Part shown: in pieces, positions 1 through 10,095 of the stretch
How the letters are laid out: every line of letters begins with the position of its first letter
Numbering within the stretch: position 1 is the first letter of the stretch
Assembly (NCBI GenBank): GCA_003142595.1
Contig: PLMU01000006.1
Coordinates: 209,666 to 273,665, forward strand
Direction of reading: 5' to 3'
DNA from: Phycisphaerales bacterium
GTDB lineage: Bacteria > Planctomycetota > Phycisphaerae > Sedimentisphaerales > UBA12454
Length of the DNA stretch: 64,000 bases
Program-made: the position numbers and the translations under genes
Notes under the pieces: model-generated
The model's database searches: none
What the model saw: the letters and a program-made list of their open reading frames with translations, nothing else
Told to the model about the DNA's origin: nothing

Positions 1-2
1 GG

Positions 3-581
3 CTCGATGGTGAAATGACAATCCTTAACGGCAAAATATATCAGGTCAAATCAGACGGCAAAGTTTACATCCCTGCCGCTGACATTAAAACTCCCTTCGC
101 AACGGTATGTAATTTCAAACCAGACATTCAATTTGCAATGCAATCTGCGGATTTCAAAAAGGCCCAATCTATTATTGATGCACAAGTTTCAAATCAGAAC
201 CAGTTTTTAGCCGTTGAAATTTCCGGAAAATTCAGGCATATCAAAGTCCGCAGCGTCCCCGTTCAGCATAAACCATATCCGCCATTGGCAGAGGTTACCA
301 AGACTCAACCGGTCTTTGAAATGAACGACATTACCGGCACAATCGTCGGCTTCAGAACGCCGCCTTTCGCGAAAGGGTTGAATGTGCCCGGCTGCCATTT
401 TCATTTTATCAGCAGCGACCTGCGGCAAGGCGGTAACGTACTTGATTTTGAATTGAATAGCGGAAATTGCAAAATAGACAGATGCAGCGAATTTTTACTT
501 ATCCTGCCCAAAAACGATTTGCTTAAAAATATCGACTTATCAAAAGACAAAACCGAAGAACTTCAAAAAGCAGAAAAATAA
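3..581 (+). CDS. budA: alpha-acetolactate decarboxylase, 5'-truncated by window edge
   Basis: Frame is open upstream of the ATG at 15 (LDGEMTILNGKIYQV); GTIVGFRTPPFAKGLNVPGCHFHFISSDLRQGGNVLDFEL is typical of the family. Confidence 0.85.
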   Translation, partial: LDGEMTILNGKIYQVKSDGKVYIPAADIKTPFATVCNFKPDIQFAMQSADFKKAQSIIDAQVSNQNQFLAVEISGKFRHIKVRSVPVQHKPYPPLAEVTKTQPVFEMNDITGTIVGFRTPPFAKGLNVPGCHFHFISSDLRQGGNVLDFELNSGNCKIDRCSEFLLILPKNDLLKNIDLSKDKTEELQKAEK

Positions 582-591
582 ATCAAAAAAA

Positions 592-620
592 AGCCCCGAT
601 ATGAAACAAATATCGGGGCT
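592..620 (-). terminator. rho-independent terminator for the 671..1096 gene
   Basis: AGCCCCGATAT/ATATCGGGGCT stem; T-run follows on the minus strand. Confidence 0.8.
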
Positions 621-670
621 GGGTATTAAACAAATCTCTAACCTGAGATTAACAGTTTTTCGCTGTCTTT

Positions 671-1096
671 TTATTTGCCGCCTTCGTCACCGTGGCCATG
701 CGGCGGCGGGCCGTCCGGTCTATTCGGATCATGCGGCCTGTTTGGGTCGCCTGGATCGTGCCGATGATGCGGCGGTCTTTGAAGCTCATTATATTTTTCG
801 ACAGTCAGCCAATTTTCGTTATTCTTAGCTGCCACTGTGCCGGTAATCACCACCATTTTATCCGCCATTTTCTCGGCGAGCTCTTTACCTTTTGCATCGA
901 GGACAATATTATATGTCCCCCGTCTTCTGCTTTCAAACTGGACTGCTGTAACAACACCTTTTGTGTCTTTTGTAACAATGACTCTGCCTACAAACATATT
1001 TGGGTCGAATTTGTGGTGGTGGTTAGGATCCTGAGCATTAGAAATGCCAACAAATACAAACTCAATCATTACTGCCAACATAATCAATTTTTTCAT
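671..1096 (-). CDS. small secreted protein, paralog of 1396..2049
   Basis: Signal peptide; shares NIVLDAKGKELAEK..(V)xITG..WLTVEK..ELQ with neighbour; Pro/His-rich C-terminus. Confidence 0.7.
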   Translation of the reverse strand: MKKLIMLAVMIEFVFVGISNAQDPNHHHKFDPNMFVGRVIVTKDTKGVVTAVQFESRRRGTYNIVLDAKGKELAEKMADKMVVITGTVAAKNNENWLTVEKYNELQRPPHHRHDPGDPNRPHDPNRPDGPPPHGHGDEGGK

Positions 1097-1329
1097 TTTG
1101 TGACCCCTTTATTCAAATCACATATTTTAACTATATTCCTGCAATACTTTTCTGTAACACCTTAAAAATCAAGACTTTACTGCCGTTTCATTACTCCTTT
1201 CTCTTTATATAAAAACACATATGTAATAAAATTTCACGTTATACATTTATTAAGACGTTTTTGGTGAGCAGAAAATTGCATAACGTTAAAATAAAATTTC
1301 GCAGGAAGGGGATATTGAAAGGCAAAAAA

Positions 1330-1360
1330 AGCCCCGATATGAATTACACATATCGAGGCT
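1330..1360 (-). terminator. rho-independent terminator for 1396..2049, near-copy of the 592..620 hairpin
   Basis: AGCCCCGATAT/ATATCGAGGCT followed on minus by T-run. Confidence 0.7.
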
Positions 1361-1395
1361 GAATTTTTGGTTAATTATTAACCGAGGGTTAATAA

Positions 1396-2049
1396 TTATT
1401 TTTTGTCGCCGGCTGGAGGAGTATTTGGACCATGTGGGTCTCTTGGGCGTTTTTGCAATTCGGAGAATTTCTCAACAGTCAGCCATTTATCGCTGCCTTT
1501 AGTTGATTCTATGCCCGTAACTTCTACCGGTTTACCTGCCAGTTTCTCGGCAAGCTCTTTGCCCTTTGCATCAAGAACGATATTAGTAGTTTTAGTAGTT
1601 CCAGTCTTGTAGGTTTCCACTGTTACCGATTTAATGACGCCGTTAGAGTCTTTTATCACAAAGAGTCTGCCTTTAACCGTTATTGCCTCTGCTTTTTTAG
1701 CGGGTGCATTAGGTTCGACAGCTAATCTGAGAACAATATTAGCCTTAGGTGCATTTGGCTCCTTTGCAGGCTTGTTTGCATCCGGAGTATTTGGACATAC
1801 ACCCTTTGTTAAGTTAATGCTAATATTAGCCTTAGGTGCATTTGGATCCTTTTTTGCAGGCTTATTTGCATCAGGCATATTTGGACATACACCCTTTGTT
1901 AAGTTCATGCTAATATTGGCCTTAGGTGCATTTGGATCCTTGACAGGCTTATTTGCATCAGGCTTATTAGGTTCTGCAGCCTTTGCAAAACTAACAGCAA
2001 CAAATGCGACCAATACCACAACAAGAGTTAATACTACCAGTTTCTTCAT
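1396..2049 (-). CDS. secreted repeat protein with (D)PNAPKANIxxxLTKGVCPNxPDANKPAK repeats
   Basis: Signal peptide, ~3 internal repeats, C-terminal domain shared with 671..1096. Confidence 0.7.
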   Translation of the reverse strand: MKKLVVLTLVVVLVAFVAVSFAKAAEPNKPDANKPVKDPNAPKANISMNLTKGVCPNMPDANKPAKKDPNAPKANISINLTKGVCPNTPDANKPAKEPNAPKANIVLRLAVEPNAPAKKAEAITVKGRLFVIKDSNGVIKSVTVETYKTGTTKTTNIVLDAKGKELAEKLAGKPVEVTGIESTKGSDKWLTVEKFSELQKRPRDPHGPNTPPAGDKK

Positions 2050-2266
2050 TTTTTAATCTCCTAATTTAAATTACCTATTTTAACATTGTTTCTAAAACAC
2101 TTATATTTATAGTTTAATAACTATTACCTTCATTCTTGACTGCCGCCTCATCACTTCCTTTCTCACCCGCAAAAATAATCTTCATCCTGAATATATACAA
2201 TAAAACCAAACATTATAATACGTCCGAAAACAGTTTCAACAGATAAATATTTCAGTAAAATAAAAA

Positions 2267-2294
2267 TCCCGCACCTGATTTTTCAAGTGCGGGA
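2267..2294 (-). terminator. terminator downstream of carB
   Basis: TCCCGCAC/GTGCGGGA hairpin followed on minus by TTTTTATTTTA. Confidence 0.75.
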
Positions 2295-2321
2295 CTTCTA
2301 AAATCGTAAGTTGGGGTAATT

Positions 2322-5300
2322 TTATTTAATATCAGCGTGGTATTCCTGCAGAGACCTGATTTTTCCTTTTCCTTTTTGAATGGCTTCGATACCTTTAGCG
2401 CTTGCGTTTGCCGCTGCGATAGTCGTTATGTAAGGAATCTTATGTTTTATCGCGGCCTTTCGGATATATGAATCATCGTGCTGACTGGTTTTGCCCGCAG
2501 GTGTGTTTATCAGAATCTGAATCTCGCCGTTCTTTATCGCATCAACAATATTCGGCCTGCCTTCGTGCATCTTGTTAACCTTCTCGGCCTTGACGCCTTT
2601 TTGAGTAAGGTATTTATATGTCCCGCCGGTAGCAAGAATCTTAAAACCAAGTTTAGCTAAACTTTTCGCGACGCCTACAGCATTGCCTTTATCCTGGTCA
2701 TTTACCGTAATAAGAGCAGTTCCTTTACTCGGCAGCGTTTGCTTGGCGGCATCTTCAGCTTTGTAAAATGCCAGCCCGAACGACTCTGCCATTCCGAGCA
2801 CTTCACCGGTCGAGCGCATCTCAGGGCCGAGAACCGGGTCAACTTCCGGAAACATATTAAACGGAAATACAGATTCTTTTACTCCAAAGTGCGGGAATTT
2901 TTTATGCTGCAGTTTCAGTTCCGCAATTTTTTTACCGAGCATTAACTGCGTGGCGAGCCTCGCCATTTGTATTCCGCAAACCTTTGAAACCAGCGGCACC
3001 GTTCGCGAGGCACGGGGATTTGCCTCGAGGACATAGACTATGTCTTTAGCTATGGCATACTGCATATTCATAAGGCCAACGACATTAAGTTTTACCGCGA
3101 TTTTGCGCGTATATTCGTTAATGGTATCGAGATGTTTTTGCGGAATGCTGATTGGCGGAATAACGCAGGCCGAGTCGCCGGAGTGTATTCCGGCAAGCTC
3201 GATATGCTCCATAACCGCCGGCACAAACGCGTCGCTGCCGTCGGCAAGAGCGTCGGCTTCGCACTCAATGGCATCTTCAAGGAATTTATCAATCAGGATT
3301 GGTCTTTCCGGCGTAACTCCAACAGCAGCATCGACATATCGTTTCAGCATCTCGGCATCGTGAACAACTTCCATACCGCGTCCGCCCAGGACGTAGGAAG
3401 GCCGAACCATCAAAGGATACCCGATTTTAGCGGCGACTTTGGCAGCCTCTTCAAACGTGGTTGCCATACCGGATGCAGGCATAGGAATATCGAGGCTCTC
3501 CATTTTCTTTCGGAACCTATCGCGGTCTTCGGCAAGGTCGATGCTCTCAACGGAAGTGCCGAGAATTTTTACGCCTGCCTTTTCGAGCTGTGCAGCGATA
3601 TTCAAAGGTGTCTGTCCGCCAAACTGGCAAATTACGCCTAATGGTTTTTCTTTTTCGTAAATGCTCAGAACATCTTCGACTGTCAAAGGTTCGAAATAAA
3701 GTTTATCGGAAGTGTCATAATCGGTTGACACCGTTTCCGGGTTGCAGTTCACCATAATGGTTTCGTAACCCAAGTCGCGAAGCGCAAATGCCGCGTGCAC
3801 ACAGCAATAATCGAATTCAATGCCCTGACCGATTCTGTTTGGTCCGCCGCCGAGCACCATAATTTTATTTTTATTGCTTACACCCACCTCATCCGGAGCG
3901 TTATAGCTCGAATAATAATACGCTGCGTTTTCAACGCCGCTGACAGGAACAGCGTGCCAGCCTTCGACAACGCCGAGACCTTTGCGCTGATTTCTGATTT
4001 TTTCTTCCGTTGTGTTGAGAATCTGCGAAAGATATTTATCTGAAAAGCCGTCTTTCTTGGCCTTTGTCAGCAGTTTATCCGGAACCTGTTTGCCTTTATA
4101 TTTCAGGATTTCCTCTTCAAGCTCGACAAGTTCCTTCATCTGCTGCAGAAAGTATGGCTTGATATATGTTTTTTCGTAAAGCTCCTGGATGTCAGCGCCT
4201 TTTCTGATGGCTTCATACATAATAAATTGCCGTTCGCTTGTCGGCTCGCTAAGCATATTCATCAGTTCGGGAAGTGATTTTTTATTGAAATCTTTTGCAA
4301 AACCAAGGCCGTATCTTCCGCTTTCCAGCGAACGAATAGATTTCTGGAAGGCTTCTTTGTATGTTTTGCCGATACTCATAACTTCGCCAACGGCCCGCAT
4401 CTGCGTGCCGAGCTTGTCCTGAACGCCTTTGAACTTTTCAAATGCCCATCTTGAAAATTTAACAACGACATAATCTCCGCTTGGCGTGTATTTTTCGAGC
4501 GTTCCATCCCGCCAATACGGTATTTCATCAAGTGTCAGCCCGCCTGCCAGCATTGACGATACCATCGCGATTGGAAAGCCGGTTGCTTTTGAAGCAAGTG
4601 CGCTTGAACGGCTTGTTCGCGGGTTGATTTCGATGACGACCACCCTGCCGGTTTTGGGGTCGTGAGCGAACTGGATATTCGTTCCGCCGATAACCTGAAT
4701 GGCCTCAACAATATCATAAGAATATTTTTGCAGTTTCTGCTGAAGTTTCGGGTCGATGGTCAACATCGGAGCGGTGCAGTATGAATCGCCGGTATGAACG
4801 CCCATCGCATCGACGTTTTCAATAAAGCAAACGGTAATCATCTGGTTCTTTGCGTCGCGGACAACTTCAAGCTCCAGCTCTTCCCAGCCGAGCACAGATT
4901 CTTCAATCAGGATTTGCCCGACAAGACTTGCCGATATACCTCTGCTTGCGATGACACGGAGCTCTTCAATATTATAAACCAGTCCGCCTCCGGTTCCGCC
5001 CATAGTATATGCCGGCCGAACAACAACCGGATAGCCGAGCTCTTCAGCGACTTTTTCCGCCTCTTCAACGGTATATGCCGGTGCGCTCTTTGGCATATCG
5101 ATGCCGAGTTTGCTCATCGTGTTTTTAAACGCGATTCTGTCTTCGCCCCGCTCGATCGCATCGACGTTTACGCCGATAACCTTGACGCCGTATTTTTCCA
5201 AAACGCCGGCCTTGGCAAGTTCTGAGACAAGGTTAAGGCCGCTCTGGCCGCCCAGATTGGGCAACAGGCCATCAGGCCGTTCCTTCTTTATGATTTCCGT

Positions 5301-5534
5301 CATTGTCTCAAGATTCAGAGGCTCGATATAAGTAAAATCCGCCATGCCGGGGTCGGTCATAATTGTGGCGGGATTGGAATTGGCGAGCACTATTTTATAG
5401 CCGAGCTTTCGAAGTGCCTTGCAGGCTTGTGTGCCGGAATAATCGAATTCACAGGCCTGGCCGATAATAATCGGGCCGGAACCTATTATCATTACTTTCG
5501 TTACGTCATCTCTTCTTGGCATCTTATCCTCCAT
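2322..5534 (-). CDS. carB: carbamoyl-phosphate synthase large subunit
   Basis: 1070 aa; MIIGSGPIIIGQACEFDYSGTQACKAL; two ATP-grasp halves; MGS domain at C-terminus. Confidence 0.98.
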   Translation of the reverse strand: MEDKMPRRDDVTKVMIIGSGPIIIGQACEFDYSGTQACKALRKLGYKIVLANSNPATIMTDPGMADFTYIEPLNLETMTEIIKKERPDGLLPNLGGQSGLNLVSELAKAGVLEKYGVKVIGVNVDAIERGEDRIAFKNTMSKLGIDMPKSAPAYTVEEAEKVAEELGYPVVVRPAYTMGGTGGGLVYNIEELRVIASRGISASLVGQILIEESVLGWEELELEVVRDAKNQMITVCFIENVDAMGVHTGDSYCTAPMLTIDPKLQQKLQKYSYDIVEAIQVIGGTNIQFAHDPKTGRVVVIEINPRTSRSSALASKATGFPIAMVSSMLAGGLTLDEIPYWRDGTLEKYTPSGDYVVVKFSRWAFEKFKGVQDKLGTQMRAVGEVMSIGKTYKEAFQKSIRSLESGRYGLGFAKDFNKKSLPELMNMLSEPTSERQFIMYEAIRKGADIQELYEKTYIKPYFLQQMKELVELEEEILKYKGKQVPDKLLTKAKKDGFSDKYLSQILNTTEEKIRNQRKGLGVVEGWHAVPVSGVENAAYYYSSYNAPDEVGVSNKNKIMVLGGGPNRIGQGIEFDYCCVHAAFALRDLGYETIMVNCNPETVSTDYDTSDKLYFEPLTVEDVLSIYEKEKPLGVICQFGGQTPLNIAAQLEKAGVKILGTSVESIDLAEDRDRFRKKMESLDIPMPASGMATTFEEAAKVAAKIGYPLMVRPSYVLGGRGMEVVHDAEMLKRYVDAAVGVTPERPILIDKFLEDAIECEADALADGSDAFVPAVMEHIELAGIHSGDSACVIPPISIPQKHLDTINEYTRKIAVKLNVVGLMNMQYAIAKDIVYVLEANPRASRTVPLVSKVCGIQMARLATQLMLGKKIAELKLQHKKFPHFGVKESVFPFNMFPEVDPVLGPEMRSTGEVLGMAESFGLAFYKAEDAAKQTLPSKGTALITVNDQDKGNAVGVAKSLAKLGFKILATGGTYKYLTQKGVKAEKVNKMHEGRPNIVDAIKNGEIQILINTPAGKTSQHDDSYIRKAAIKHKIPYITTIAAANASAKGIEAIQKGKGKIRSLQEYHADIK

Positions 5535-5672
5535 GAAAACATGAAAAGCTACATATTTGTCAGATTTACAATTATGTGGAAATTATATACAAATTCGTAG
5601 CCTGTAAAAGCAAAAAATCGATGAAATTTTAAGCATCTTGCCTTTTTGCCTCTTTTTTTTTATCATACCGCT

Positions 5673-6233
5673 ATGGCAGGAAAAGGATTAGTCCAGATTT
5701 ACACAGGTTTAGGCAAAGGTAAAACAACCGCCGCTCTGGGCGTTGCCCTGCGTGCAGCAGGCTGGGGCAAAAAAGTTATCATCTACCAATTCCTAAAACC
5801 ACCCGCCCTTGTGCTCGGAGAACGAAAGGCAATTACAAAGTCAAAACTTCCAATTAAAATCGTGCCTGTCGATATAAAATGGAATATGCAGAAAAAGAAT
5901 AATACAGCATCCGCCGTCGCCAAGGCTATGGCGAACAAGTTGGTTTGCGATAAGATAGACCAGACCTGCAAAGAAATTCAGACTGTCGCCCGAAAAGGGA
6001 AATACGATATTATAATCCTCGATGAAATTATATTTTGCTTATCGAAAAAACTTGTTAGCCTGGAACGGATAAAAAAAATAATTAAGGCAAAGCAAAAATT
6101 AGTTGAAATTATCCTTACCGGCAGAGGCGCGACAAAAGATATAATCAAACTCGCAGACCTCGTTACAGAAATGAAAGAAGTAAAGCACCCATTCAGAAAA
6201 AACGTAAAGGCAAGAAAAGGAATTGAATATTAG
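5673..6233 (+). CDS. cobO: cob(I)yrinic acid a,c-diamide adenosyltransferase-like protein
   Basis: GLVQIYTGLGKGKTTAALGVALRAAGWGKKVIIYQFLK; start taken at ATG 5673 rather than 5646. Confidence 0.85.
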   Translation: MAGKGLVQIYTGLGKGKTTAALGVALRAAGWGKKVIIYQFLKPPALVLGERKAITKSKLPIKIVPVDIKWNMQKKNNTASAVAKAMANKLVCDKIDQTCKEIQTVARKGKYDIIILDEIIFCLSKKLVSLERIKKIIKAKQKLVEIILTGRGATKDIIKLADLVTEMKEVKHPFRKNVKARKGIEY

Positions 6234-6242
6234 GATTCGCCA

Positions 6243-7001
6243 ATGAATATCGCGGTAATAATTTGTGCGGCGGGAAGCAGCAAAAGATTTGTTAAGGAAC
6301 AGCAGCATAATCTTGAAGCGGCCAGGAAAAAACAATTCGCCGATGTTGCGGGCAGGCCGGCGTTTCTGCGAAGCATTGAATTTTTCGCCAACAGAGACAA
6401 TGTTAAACAAATAATAATGTCAATCCCTGCCGAAGATGAGGAAATGTTCAAAATCTCGCACGGAGCAAACCTCAGCTTCCACGGCGTAAAACTCTGCCTG
6501 GGCGGAGCAGAAAGATTTGAAACAGTCGCTAAGGCACTTGAACTTGTCAAAGACGATATCGACCTTGTGGCGGTCCACGATGCCGTCCGATGCTGCCTGA
6601 AAGAAAAATGGCTCGATGATGTTTTTAAGGCCGCTGAACAAACCGGCGCTGCGATGCTTGCCTGCCCTGTCGTTGCGACATTGAAAAAAGTTAAAGACGG
6701 CCAAATAATCCAAACAGTTGACCGAGCAGGCCTTTACGAAGCACAAACGCCGCAGGTATTTAAAAAGGATTTACTTAAAAAAGCTTATGCAAATCTGAAT
6801 AAATTAGATAAGTCAAAAATAAGCGACGATTCACAACTCGTTGAAGCAATGGGACAGAAAGTTTCAATAGTAGAAACTGACTTCTCGAATATCAAGATAA
6901 CCAATAAGTCTGATATTGCAATTGCAGAGGCGATAATCAAATCCCGGCCGAAACCAAAACCGCAAGGACCAGCCGGAGCGTATTACGAAGCGCAATGGTA
7001 A
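6243..7001 (+). CDS. ispD: 2-C-methyl-D-erythritol 4-phosphate cytidylyltransferase
   Basis: ICAAGSSKRF, VAVHDAVRCC, QTPQVFKKDLL, DDSQLVEAMGQKV motifs. Confidence 0.9.
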   Translation: MNIAVIICAAGSSKRFVKEQQHNLEAARKKQFADVAGRPAFLRSIEFFANRDNVKQIIMSIPAEDEEMFKISHGANLSFHGVKLCLGGAERFETVAKALELVKDDIDLVAVHDAVRCCLKEKWLDDVFKAAEQTGAAMLACPVVATLKKVKDGQIIQTVDRAGLYEAQTPQVFKKDLLKKAYANLNKLDKSKISDDSQLVEAMGQKVSIVETDFSNIKITNKSDIAIAEAIIKSRPKPKPQGPAGAYYEAQW

Positions 7002-7073
7002 GTAAAAGAAGTTAAAAACTAAAATCGTCAAGATGGCTTACGCCAGTGAAAAGTTTAGGAACCGCCCCCGATA

Positions 7074-7685
7074 TTACGCGTTAACTGAGTTTTGCGAGCG
7101 CAGGTATTGCATTATTTTCCAGCCGAGTATGACCGCAACAATAAAACCGAGGATGACCCAGGCGAGGTTGCCTAAGACCTCTGCAATAGATTGAACGCGT
7201 TCGCTGAAGATGTAGCCCAACATCACATACAAAACCACCCAAAGCACTTCGCCCAGCACGTCCCAGAGGATAAAATGACGCCAGGGATAGTCGGCGATCC
7301 CGCTGGTCACATTGAGCCACGGCCCCAGCGGCGTCACCAACCAGCGGCTGAAGAAAATGCCTGGCCCGCCCCACCGTTTGGCAAGTGCTTCTGTTTTTTT
7401 AATTTTGGCTTCACCCCCTATTTTACGGCTGATCCGTTTCACCAAACGACGACCGACCCAGCGAGCCACACCATATCCGATTAAATCGCCCAACACGGAG
7501 GCCGTGCTCGCCACGATGATCACTGGCCACAGCTTCATTTCGCCCTGCTCGACAAATGAACCGGCCGCTACGAGCATCAAGCTGGCGGGCAACGGGGCAC
7601 CGATGGAGGAGAACATGGTCACACCGAAAAGCGCAGGCATACCGTAGAGCAAGAACGCAGCCAGGAGTTGATCGGTGAGACTCAT
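7074..7685 (-). CDS. DedA family membrane protein
   Basis: GAPLPASLMLVAAGSFVEQG, GDLIGYGVARWVGR, FFSRWLVTPLGPWLNVTSG. Confidence 0.85.
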   Translation of the reverse strand: MSLTDQLLAAFLLYGMPALFGVTMFSSIGAPLPASLMLVAAGSFVEQGEMKLWPVIIVASTASVLGDLIGYGVARWVGRRLVKRISRKIGGEAKIKKTEALAKRWGGPGIFFSRWLVTPLGPWLNVTSGIADYPWRHFILWDVLGEVLWVVLYVMLGYIFSERVQSIAEVLGNLAWVILGFIVAVILGWKIMQYLRSQNSVNA

Positions 7686-8080
7686 GGCGAGGCCTCTTGA
7701 TCGGAGTTTTGATCGGGCAGCGGCGGCGGATACGGAGGACGCGCGTGAATGATCGCATTTTGCAGGACCGATTTGATTTCGTCCATCGAACGATGCTGCA
7801 TATTAGCAATTTGGCGCAACGGTCGCTTATTCGGCTGTTGTTTAGGGAGACCCAACGCCTGATATAACACATACGGCGGGACACGATAAGAATGCGCGAC
7901 GTAGCCGACATTCATCCATCCATGAATCGGCTCATCACTGTGAGCTTGCCAGTAGATCACCTTGCGTGCCATATGCACGGCCTTGAACGCGGTGAATCCA
8001 GCGATAAGCAGAAACATTGCCACGACCAGCCACTGCTGCCGGCGAAATTTTCTCACGGTGCTGATGAACCTTGATCTCAT
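7682..8080 (-). CDS. hypothetical membrane-anchored protein, coupled to DedA gene
   Basis: ORF with N-terminal TM segment; stop/start overlap with downstream DedA. Confidence 0.6.
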   Translation of the reverse strand: MRSRFISTVRKFRRQQWLVVAMFLLIAGFTAFKAVHMARKVIYWQAHSDEPIHGWMNVGYVAHSYRVPPYVLYQALGLPKQQPNKRPLRQIANMQHRSMDEIKSVLQNAIIHARPPYPPPLPDQNSDQEASP

Positions 8081-8356
8081 AAATACACCTTACAACATGC
8101 CTTAGGATTTCTCGCCGAAGCTGCGTTAATCTCGCGGTTGCGCATAACTCAAACTCATTTGATACGCAATGTAGCAAAATCGAAAAAGAAGTCAACGTGA
8201 TTCCCCCATTTCAGCAGTTTTGAGCAATGCCGAAGGACTTCACGAATTTGTTGAGCGAAAAAAAACTTACTTTTCTTTCCAGTTAATGATATACTGCCTT
8301 TCCAAGGTCAGGATACAGAAGGCAATGTCTCATCAATTAAGAAAGGAGAATGTCCA

Positions 8357-9766
8357 ATGACAAACATTATGACGATCTTCACATCTGTGCATGCAGTTCA
8401 GCTGCGCAACCGCATTGTCACGGTTTTGATGCTCACGTTACTTTCGAGCAATTACGTCTTTGCACAGGCGAATGGCGAAGCTGTAAAAGTGCTACGCGGT
8501 AAGGCGGCTTTCGGCGATTGGCGGGAGGATGCTCCAAGCGTGCGGCGGCTAATCACACCAATGGATCTGCCGGATATTGGCCCGGAAACACCCAACATCG
8601 TAGAGGTAGTCCCGCAGCCTGCGGGTGTTCGGCCGCAGGTTCCGAAAGGTTTTTCGGTCGAGATGGTGACTTCGGGACTTGCTCAGGCGCGTTTGATTCG
8701 TGTCGCGCCCAACGGCGATCTCTTTGTCGCTAATAGTTCGGCAAACGAGGTGCGCGTTTACCGGATCCCTCCCGGCTCGGCAAAACCTACCGTCAGCGAG
8801 ATTTTCGCTACCGGACTCCGCCAACCTTATGGCATCGCATTCTACCCGCCGGGACCGAATCCCGCATGGATATACATCGCCAACTCCAATGGCGTTGTTC
8901 GCTTCCCCTACAAGAACGGGGTTCTAAAGACGACCGCCAAACCGGAACGTATTGTCGAATATATTCCGCCGGCCCACCACTGGACCAGAGACATCCTGTT
9001 CACTCCCGACGGCAATCGGATGTTAGTTTCGGTCGGCTCGGGGTCCAACATCGCTCTTGATATGTTCCCCGCGCCGCACGTCCCAGGTGACGTCAACGGC
9101 TGGAACAAGACCCATCAGCTCGGCGCCGCTTGGGACACTGAAGAAGGCCGCGCCAACATTCTTTCATTCGATCCTGAAGGCAAAAACCAGAAAATAGTTG
9201 CTACAGGGATACGCAATCCCGCCGGTATCACTATTCAACCAGCCACGGGCCAGCTTTGGGCAGTGGCCAATGAACGCGACGGGCTCGGCGACAATACTCC
9301 TTTTGAGTACGCTACGCACGTTAAGGAAGGCGCCTTCTTCGGCTGGCCGTGGTACTACATCGGCGGCCACGAGGACCCCCGCCACAAAGGTGAGCGCACC
9401 GACCTCAAGGACCAAACCACAATTCCAGACGTCTTGATCCAGGCTCATTCAGCCCCGCTCCAGATTGTGTTCTACGACGGCAACGATTTTCCGGCCGAGT
9501 ACAAGGGCAACGCCTTCGTTACGCTGCATGGTTCGTGGGACCGCTCTCGAAGGACCGGCTATAAAGTGGTGCGCCTGCTCTTCGACAATAGCGGCAAACC
9601 GACCGGCGAATACGAGGACTTCATGACAGGCTTCGTCATTTCTGACAAGCAAGTTTGGGGTCGCCCTGTTGGAGTAGCGGTCGCCGCGGATGGATCGCTC
9701 TTTGTTACCGAAGACGGCAACGGAACGATTTGGCGAATTTCGTACCAGAAACCTGATGCTCGCTGA
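8357..9766 (+). CDS. glucose/sorbosone dehydrogenase-like beta-propeller protein
   Basis: GFSVEMVTSGLAQARLIRVAPNGDLFVANS, GLRQPYGIAFYP, GIRNPAGITIQPATGQLWAVANERDGLGD; SD AAAGGAG. Confidence 0.85.
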   Translation: MTNIMTIFTSVHAVQLRNRIVTVLMLTLLSSNYVFAQANGEAVKVLRGKAAFGDWREDAPSVRRLITPMDLPDIGPETPNIVEVVPQPAGVRPQVPKGFSVEMVTSGLAQARLIRVAPNGDLFVANSSANEVRVYRIPPGSAKPTVSEIFATGLRQPYGIAFYPPGPNPAWIYIANSNGVVRFPYKNGVLKTTAKPERIVEYIPPAHHWTRDILFTPDGNRMLVSVGSGSNIALDMFPAPHVPGDVNGWNKTHQLGAAWDTEEGRANILSFDPEGKNQKIVATGIRNPAGITIQPATGQLWAVANERDGLGDNTPFEYATHVKEGAFFGWPWYYIGGHEDPRHKGERTDLKDQTTIPDVLIQAHSAPLQIVFYDGNDFPAEYKGNAFVTLHGSWDRSRRTGYKVVRLLFDNSGKPTGEYEDFMTGFVISDKQVWGRPVGVAVAADGSLFVTEDGNGTIWRISYQKPDAR

Positions 9767-9783
9767 CCGGCTGCGACTCATCC

Positions 9784-9891
9784 AATAACTACTGCGGCGG
9801 AGTGGACATCAACGGTTCAGGCGCGATTGACTTCGCGGATTCCACTGATTTATTTCGCCGCGAAAAAAACTTGCTTTTCTTTTCAGTTTAA
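9784..9891 (+). pseudogene. dockerin-like fragment out of frame with the preceding CDS
   Basis: Reads NNYCGGVDINGSGAIDFADSTDLFRREKNLLFFSV*. Confidence 0.5.
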
Positions 9892-10095
9892 GGCTATATT
9901 GTTTCTTTAAGGCCGGAGAAATCTTTCGATGCGCTACGCTTGCTCAGGACAGGTGGCTATTAAGGAAATCACACCTTTGCCTGCCCTCGTGGTATGCTTC
10001 CTTGGATTGGCAGACGGAGGATCCGTCAACATTGCCGTCCGGCAGACGGGCTTTGACTCGGTTTATGCAGTTTGTGTAATCGTTGTTGGGCATTA

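Noticed and set aside
3040-3641. Long plus-strand ORFs antisense to carB
   Set aside because: Shadow ORFs of a strongly coding minus-strand gene; same logic applied to other antisense ORFs inside tilS, lon, BY-kinase and TPR genes
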